Assembly (NCBI GenBank): GCA_964418125.1
Contig: CAYQKY010000021.1
Coordinates: 1-64,000, forward strand
DNA: 64,000 nt
Reading direction: 5' to 3'
Source: JACJXW01 sp964418125
GTDB lineage: Bacteria; Bacteroidota; Bacteroidia; Chitinophagales; Saprospiraceae
Both the position numbers and the translations under genes were made by a program. This document shows, piece after piece, positions 59,437 to 64,000 of this stretch; the first letter of the stretch is position 1, and each line of letters begins with the position of its first letter. The notes beneath the pieces are model-generated. The model ran no database searches. It saw only the letters and a list, made by a program, of their open reading frames with translations, and was not told where the DNA came from.

Positions 59437-60117
59437 TTATTCCTCCTCCAGCAGGTCCGGCCGCCGCTCCCGCGTGCGCTTCAGCGCCTGCTCGTAGCGC
59501 CACTCCTCGATCTTTTGCTCATGGCCGGAAAGCAGTACTTTGGGCACCTTCCAGCCGCGAAATTCCTCAGGCCGGGTATAGACGGGCGGGGCGAGCAGGT
59601 TGTCCTGAAAAGAGTCGAACAGGGCGGACGTCTCGTCGTTGAGCACGCCGGGCAGGAGGCGGCCGATGGCGTCGACAAGCACCACTGCCGGCAGTTCGCC
59701 GCCGGAGAGGACAAAGTCGCCAATGGAAATTTCCATGGTCACGTAGTGCTCCCGGATGCGATCGTCCATGCCTTTATAGTGCCCGCAGAGAATGAGCAGG
59801 TTTTCCTTCATCGACAGGCGGTTGGCCAGGGGCTGAGTGAAGCGCTGTCCATCGGGAGTCATGTAGATGACCTCGTCGTAGGAGCGTTCCTTCTGAAGAT
59901 CGTCGATGCAATTGGCCAGCGGTTCGGCCATCATGACCATGCCGGCCCCGCCCCCGTACTGGTAGTCGTCTACCTGGCGGTGTTTGCCCAGGCCGTAGGC
60001 GCGCAGGCCGTGCAGGTGCACGTCAAGCAGGCCCTTTTCCTGAGCGCGCTTCATGATGGAATGCTGTAAGGGGCTTTCCATCAGTTCGGGCAGAACGGAG
60101 ACGATGTCGATCCTCAT
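59437..60117 (-). CDS. trmD: tRNA (guanine37-N1)-methyltransferase
   Basis: 226 residues from the ATG at 60117 (MRIDIVSVLPELMESPL). TrmD is a SPOUT enzyme with a trefoil knot that methylates N1 of G37 next to the anticodon, preventing frameshifting. Signatures are YQYGGGAGMVMMAEPL, LLILCGHYKGMDDRI, and SIGDFVLSGGELPAVVLVDAIGRLLPGVL, all present. It is essential in most bacteria. Upstream is an inverted repeat CGGTTTGTGGTTGC (60132-60145 with 60165-60178). The usual rpsP-rimM neighbours are absent here. Confidence 0.98.
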   Translation of the reverse strand: MRIDIVSVLPELMESPLQHSIMKRAQEKGLLDVHLHGLRAYGLGKHRQVDDYQYGGGAGMVMMAEPLANCIDDLQKERSYDEVIYMTPDGQRFTQPLANRLSMKENLLILCGHYKGMDDRIREHYVTMEISIGDFVLSGGELPAVVLVDAIGRLLPGVLNDETSALFDSFQDNLLAPPVYTRPEEFRGWKVPKVLLSGHEQKIEEWRYEQALKRTRERRPDLLEEE

Positions 60118-60131
60118 AGTTTTTTTGTTGC

Positions 60132-60178
60132 CGGTTTGTGGTTGCGCTATCGCAGAACAATAAGGCAACCACAAACCG
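60132..60178. repeat. 14-bp inverted repeat upstream of trmD
   Basis: CGGTTTGTGGTTGC (60132-60145) and GCAACCACAAACCG (60165-60178), loop 19 nt. It belongs to the word-built palindromes that occur at gene borders in this window; here it sits between two genes of the same strand. Confidence 0.5.
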
Positions 60179-60240
60179 TCAACCCGGGCGGGCGCTCCCC
60201 GAGGCAGTCCAATGCCGATAGAGAAGCCCGCACTCCGGGC

Positions 60241-60900
60241 TTAATTCACTTCCAGCAATTCCACTTCAAAAATAAGGGTAGAATACGGGCCGATCTTGGG
60301 CCCGGCGCCGCGGGAGCCGTAGGCCAGGTCCGAGGGGATATAGAGTTTCCACTTGGCGCCTTCGGGCATGAGTTGCAGGGCTTCCGTCCAGCCGCTGATC
60401 ACCTGGTTGACGCCGAAGGTGGCGGGCTGGCCGCGCTCCACGGAACTGTCGAATACCGTGCCGTCGATAAGGGTGCCGTGGTAGTGGACGGTCACCTTGT
60501 CGGTGGCGCCGGGCTTGGCGCCGGAGCCTTCCTTCAGTACCTCGTATTGCAGGCCGCTGGGCAGCACGGTTACCTCTTCGCGCTGGGCGTTGGCTTCCAG
60601 AAAGGCTTTGCCTTCCGCTATGTTGTCCTGGAATTTGGACTCCTGTTTCTTTTGCATGTACTGCTGGATGATGGTATTGGCCTCCTCCATGCTTACTTTG
60701 GGCTCGTTGCCGGCGATAATATCGTGAAGCCCTGCATTGAGGGACTTTTCATCGATCTTGTCGAATCCCTGGCTTTTGAGGTTCTGGCCCAGGAGGACGC
60801 CCAGGCTGTAGCTTAATGAATCCATTTCTTGTTGTGCGTTTACGGATGAAAAAAGAAAGAGCCCTCCGAGGAGGAGCGCTGTGGTTTTGATCTTTTGCAT
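60241..60900 (-). CDS. FKBP-type peptidyl-prolyl cis-trans isomerase (Mip-like)
   Basis: 219 residues, signal peptide MQKIKTTALLLGGLFLFSSVNAQ. The N-terminal helical dimerisation domain (DSLSYSLGVLLGQNLKSQGF to EAKAFLEANAQREEV-like) is as in FkpA and Mip. The FKBP domain (VLPSGLQYEVLKEGSGAKPGATDKVTVHYHGTLIDGTVFDSSVERG, then WTEALQLMPEGAKWKLYIPSDLAYG and GPYSTLIFEVELLEV) is complete. It folds prolines in periplasmic proteins. Monocistronic, minus strand. Confidence 0.94.
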   Translation of the reverse strand: MQKIKTTALLLGGLFLFSSVNAQQEMDSLSYSLGVLLGQNLKSQGFDKIDEKSLNAGLHDIIAGNEPKVSMEEANTIIQQYMQKKQESKFQDNIAEGKAFLEANAQREEVTVLPSGLQYEVLKEGSGAKPGATDKVTVHYHGTLIDGTVFDSSVERGQPATFGVNQVISGWTEALQLMPEGAKWKLYIPSDLAYGSRGAGPKIGPYSTLIFEVELLEVN

Positions 60901-61134
60901 GGGTATAATGATTTACTGGATTAGTTCGAAACGGTATTTTAACGACGCGAAGAAAAGAAAATTTTAGGAGAGTTTCGGGGTTTTTACCCGGAAGAGCCCC
61001 GTACTTCAAAGAAGCCGGGGCGAAGACGGGCGGGATTCGTTAATTCGGGATTGGTTGATTGGCGCCGCCCTTTAAAGGAGGAGATCTTTTTCGAGTAAAA
61101 CTTGCGAAAAAAAATACGATGTACATTGTTATTC

Positions 61135-61435
61135 ATGAGCGTTCTTTTCATCTTGTGCTCTTTCTGGTACCAGGAACTGGCTGCTGCCGGAGGCTATAAC
61201 CTTGTTGTCGATAACTCGCCAGCCCAACCCGTTTCAGGGCCAGCTCACATTTCCGGCAGGCCCACACGGCGCTAAGCTGCATATTTACGATGCCCGGGGC
61301 GCTCTGGTGCATCAGGCTATACTCAAGCCCCGGCAAAAGGCACAATTAGATACTGGCCATTGGCCGCCCGGCGTATATTATTACCGTTATTCTGAGGGCA
61401 ACCAAACCTACAGCGGCAAGCTCGTCAAGCAATAA
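61135..61435 (+). pseudogene. Broken T9SS-protein remnant: signal-like start plus sorting domain in another frame
   Basis: From ATG 61135 a short frame reads MSVLFILCSFWYQELAAAGG, a signal-like start. From about 61202 a different frame gives a complete type A sorting domain (RQPNPFQGQLTFPAGPHGAK, LHIYDARGALVHQAILKPRQ, HWPPGVYYYRYSEGNQTYSG) ending at 61435. A +1 shift near 61200 would join the two, but that would still leave almost no protein in between. It is therefore an internal deletion derivative of a secreted protein, probably non-functional. Confidence 0.5.
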
Positions 61436-61445
61436 TTTAAAGAAA

Positions 61446-61477
61446 GGGGCAGCCGCTGCTTTTGGTTAGGCTGCCCC
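61446..61477. promoter_or_regulatory. Stem-loop just upstream of a large secreted-protein gene
   Basis: GGGGCAGCC (61446-61454) pairs with GGCTGCCCC (61469-61477), loop 14 nt, only 18 nt ahead of the ATG at 61496. On the plus strand no T-run follows, so it may be a leader hairpin rather than a terminator. Confidence 0.4.
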
Positions 61478-61495
61478 AAAACAAGGCATGATCCC

Positions 61496-64000
61496 ATGAT
61501 AAAAAAATTCTTTTTCTTACTAAGCCTGATATGGTTTTCTACAGGCTCCTTAAGTGCCCAGCAATTGTATTTCTTCGCTCCACCTGTTGATAGTCCTAAC
61601 TCCCATATTGGCATTCTTGATCTACAAACTTGTGATACTACCATTTTGGTGCGATCCAGCATCTATGAATATACTTTTCATGCAGATAGCACTTTGTATG
61701 GCGCTCGAAATGATACTCTTTATAAAGTATCATTGGAAAATGGCAGTATTAGTTATGTTGCAGATTTTGGCTTGGCGGGACAATATGCGGATTCCTTGAT
61801 AGGCGTACAAGGAATGACAACTGTGGGTAATACAGTTTTTGTGCTTTTTCGGGGCCCTGCTTATAACCTGGGCAAATATAATGTAGTGACAGGAATTACA
61901 GAATTAGTGGATCCCAGTTTTTCCGGCCTTACTTCACCTGCAGGCCCTTCAGGCCTAACTGTTCGCAATGGACAGTTAATCTCCAGCAATTGGGGTGGCG
62001 GTTTTTATGCTTTGGATACCACCAACCTGGTCAATAATGAATTACTGTACCCTCACCCTGACTTTGAACCGTTCTCTAACGCTATAGCTACGCTTCCTGT
62101 CAATTGTGACAGCTCGCGGACATTCATCACCAACCTCTGGTATTTAGACACTCCTGAAGAAGAAGACATCATGGAAGTCAACTTTGCCACTCAAAGCCTG
62201 GAGCTGGTGTGCAGCCATGATTTTATCATCAGCAGCCTGTGGACGTATGAGGAATCCCTGCCGCCGCCCTGCGCCCTCAGCCTCGACCCCGACCTGGACG
62301 ACAGTACGGCGCCGCTGTACACCTACCTCGCCGACAGCAGCTGCGCCGGGGCGCCCATACCCCTGGTGGACGACGACCTGTCGCTGCTTTCCGAGATCGG
62401 TTTTATCGACAGTATCCGCATCATCCTGAGCGGCGCGCCCGACGGGCCGCTGGAGTTCCTCAGTATTGGCCCGGTAGACAGCCTGAACGCTGTGGGCAGC
62501 GGAACCCACAGCCTGCTGCTCCTCCCTGCCGAGGGCGCCCCCAGCCTCGGGCGGTGGCGCGGCGCCCTCAGCGCTTTGGAATACCGCAATACCGCCGCCC
62601 CCCTGCCCACATTCGGGCAGCGGCAGGCCACCCTGCTGGCCTATGCCGCCGGCAACGCCGCCGACACCGCCCTGGCCCTGATCCCCATTTTCAACACCAC
62701 GCCTCCGGCCGGAGAGGATGGCAGCCTGGCGCTTTGCCCACAAGACAGCAGCTTCGACCTCTTTGCCGCCCTGCAGGGCGCTCCCAGCCCGGGCGGCGCC
62801 TGGCAGCCCGGCAACGGCCTGTTCAACCCCGCCGTTGACGCCCCGGGCGATTACCTCTACATCACTTCGGGCAACGGAGGCTGCCCCAGCGATACCGCCG
62901 CCGTGCATGCCAGCCTGCTACCCGCACCCAGCTTCAGCCTTGGGCCCGACACGGCGCTGTGCCAGGCGGAAAGCTTCCTGCTGCAGGCCCCTGCCGGCCT
63001 GGGGGATCTCCGCTGGAGCGACGGCAGCAATGGCCCCAGCCTCACCGCTACTACTTCCGGAACGTACTGGCTGCAGGCCGCCAATGCCGAGGGCTGCGCG
63101 GCCAGCGACACCATAAGCCTGAGCTTTTCGCATTTCGACAGCCTGCTGCTCGATGCCAGCCCCGTTTCCTGCTTCGGCGGCGATGACGGAGTGATCGCCG
63201 CCGATCCGGCCGGCGGCCTGCCCCCTTATACTTTCGAATGGGCAGGCGGCGCCTTTATGCCGCCGCTGGCTGGCCTGCCGGCCGGGACCTACGCCATCAC
63301 CGCCACCGACGCCAACGGCTGCACGCAGCAGGCCTCTATAAACGTTCCTGAACCCGAGGAGATACGCATGGAAGAAAGCCAACAACTCTGCCAGGGGCAG
63401 GCTTATGCCTGGCAAGGGTACAGCTTCGCCGCCGACACCAGCCTGTGCCTTGCCTACACTTCCAGCGCAGGCTGTGATTCCACCCTCTGCCTCACTCTTT
63501 CATTCCTGCCCGCGCCATCCGCCGGCCTGCCGGACACGGCGCGCCTCTGCGAAGGGCAAACCCTCACCCTCCAGGCCGGGCAGCAGGCCGCTTACCTCTG
63601 GCAGGACGGCAGCACATCGCCCACCCTGCAGGCAGCCCTGCCTGGCCTATACAGCGTTACCGTCACCGGCGCCAACGGCTGTACTGCCGCCGATACAACT
63701 GTCGCCCTCCTGCGCCCGCCCCTGCGGGCATGGATACAGGCCAACCCGCCGCTCTGCTTTGGCGAAAACGGCGGCAGCATTGCCGTCGACAGCGTGGCCA
63801 ACGGGCAGGCGCCCTTCGTTTACCAACTGGAAGGCTCGGCCCCTCAATACGGGCCGGTTTTCAACCAGTTGCCGGCCGGCGCCTACCGCCTCCTGCTTAC
63901 CGATGCCGACGGCTGCCAGGCCGACACCCTCCTGTCGCTCCCTGAGCCGCCGCCCCTGTCCGCCGATGCCGGCCCGGATCAAACCATAAGCCCCGGCGAC
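61496..64000 (+). CDS. Large secreted, repeat-rich cell-surface protein (5' part; runs off the window)
   Basis: ATG 61496 opens a frame that stays open to the end of the window, at least 835 codons. Signal peptide MIKKFFFLLSLIWFSTGSLSAQ. The first part (about residues 23-220) has a propeller-like look (QLYFFAPPVDSPNSHIGILD, DTLYKVSLENGSISYVADFG). Downstream are gliding-motility-associated and SprB-like modules: SCFGGDDGVIAADPAGGLPP, YTFEWAGGAFMPPLAGLPAG, TYAITATDANGC, and LPAGAYRLLLTDADGCQADT. Codon use changes from AT-rich in the first 200 codons to very GC-rich later, which suggests a mosaic gene. The end probably carries a CHU_C or T9SS domain outside the window. Confidence 0.87.
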   Translation, partial: MIKKFFFLLSLIWFSTGSLSAQQLYFFAPPVDSPNSHIGILDLQTCDTTILVRSSIYEYTFHADSTLYGARNDTLYKVSLENGSISYVADFGLAGQYADSLIGVQGMTTVGNTVFVLFRGPAYNLGKYNVVTGITELVDPSFSGLTSPAGPSGLTVRNGQLISSNWGGGFYALDTTNLVNNELLYPHPDFEPFSNAIATLPVNCDSSRTFITNLWYLDTPEEEDIMEVNFATQSLELVCSHDFIISSLWTYEESLPPPCALSLDPDLDDSTAPLYTYLADSSCAGAPIPLVDDDLSLLSEIGFIDSIRIILSGAPDGPLEFLSIGPVDSLNAVGSGTHSLLLLPAEGAPSLGRWRGALSALEYRNTAAPLPTFGQRQATLLAYAAGNAADTALALIPIFNTTPPAGEDGSLALCPQDSSFDLFAALQGAPSPGGAWQPGNGLFNPAVDAPGDYLYITSGNGGCPSDTAAVHASLLPAPSFSLGPDTALCQAESFLLQAPAGLGDLRWSDGSNGPSLTATTSGTYWLQAANAEGCAASDTISLSFSHFDSLLLDASPVSCFGGDDGVIAADPAGGLPPYTFEWAGGAFMPPLAGLPAGTYAITATDANGCTQQASINVPEPEEIRMEESQQLCQGQAYAWQGYSFAADTSLCLAYTSSAGCDSTLCLTLSFLPAPSAGLPDTARLCEGQTLTLQAGQQAAYLWQDGSTSPTLQAALPGLYSVTVTGANGCTAADTTVALLRPPLRAWIQANPPLCFGENGGSIAVDSVANGQAPFVYQLEGSAPQYGPVFNQLPAGAYRLLLTDADGCQADTLLSLPEPPPLSADAGPDQTISPGD

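Overview
The window looks like chromosomal DNA of a GC-rich member of the Bacteroidota, most likely order Saprospirales (Saprospiraceae/Lewinellaceae-like). The evidence is indirect but consistent. There are several large secreted proteins with C-terminal Por/type IX secretion (T9SS) sorting domains, a giant SprB-repeat protein, Bacteroidota lipoproteins, an S46 dipeptidyl-peptidase, an STN-domain TonB receptor, a propeller histidine kinase paired with a LytTR regulator, and a DUF6495-like protein. I see no rRNA, tRNA, CRISPR array, prophage or complete insertion sequence.

Layout. 0.3-4.6 kb: SWIM zinc-finger protein, rlmH, rhomboid protease, a PNPOx-like protein and a small membrane protein. 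5-9.4 kb (minus): a large FG-GAP/T9SS protein. 9.5-13.8 kb: a helical protein of unknown function, a DUF697-like protein and a penicillin-acylase-family enzyme. 13.9-19 kb: MocR regulator, acetyltransferase, ilvE, a truncated DinB gene and an ArnT-like glycosyltransferase. 19.4-25.5 kb (minus): a T9SS beta-propeller protein, then a LytTR regulator and its histidine kinase, which overlap by 4 nt. 25.5-28 kb: DoxX, ApbE and a DnaQ-like exonuclease. 28-32.7 kb: two MbnP-like proteins followed by two MauG/MbnH-like di-haem peroxidases, closed by a strong terminator. 32.7-38.6 kb: a 1.3-kb non-coding region rich in stem-loops, then a 1,504-residue protein with 13 SprB repeats. 38.7-41.5 kb: a decay zone with a lipoprotein, a pseudogene split by a 160-bp mobile element, a gene fragment and a second element of the same family. 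41.8-46.8 kb: an assimilatory sulfate reduction/sirohaem operon (sulfite reductase, cobA-type methyltransferase, precorrin-2 dehydrogenase, cysH). 47.4-64 kb: S46 peptidase, TerC, DUF6495-like protein, TonB receptor, Rpn nuclease, LVIVD-repeat protein, Uma2 protein, DUF2911 protein, lipoprotein, trmD, FKBP, a broken T9SS remnant, and the 5' part of another large secreted protein that runs off the window.

The most striking find is the leader of the sulfate-reduction operon. It holds two consecutive unannotated short ORFs, at 41922-42005 (27 codons, five Cys codons in a row) and 42083-42208 (41 codons, five Cys in six codons). Each is followed by an intrinsic terminator. For the first, the sequence also shows the full set of mutually exclusive pairings of a classical ribosome-mediated attenuator. 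Two cysteine-sensing attenuators in series in front of cysteine biosynthesis genes is, as far as I know, not described for Bacteroidota.

Other points of interest: a MITE family whose two copies differ in sequence but keep their hairpins by compensating changes; a second repeat family with GGACTTTGGACG ends; a class of gene-end palindromes built from short repeated words, several with exactly 17-bp arms; the MbnP/MbnH cluster in which each MbnP copy seems to lack a different key residue; and a duplicated 21-bp motif plus terminator hairpin in front of the SprB-repeat gene.
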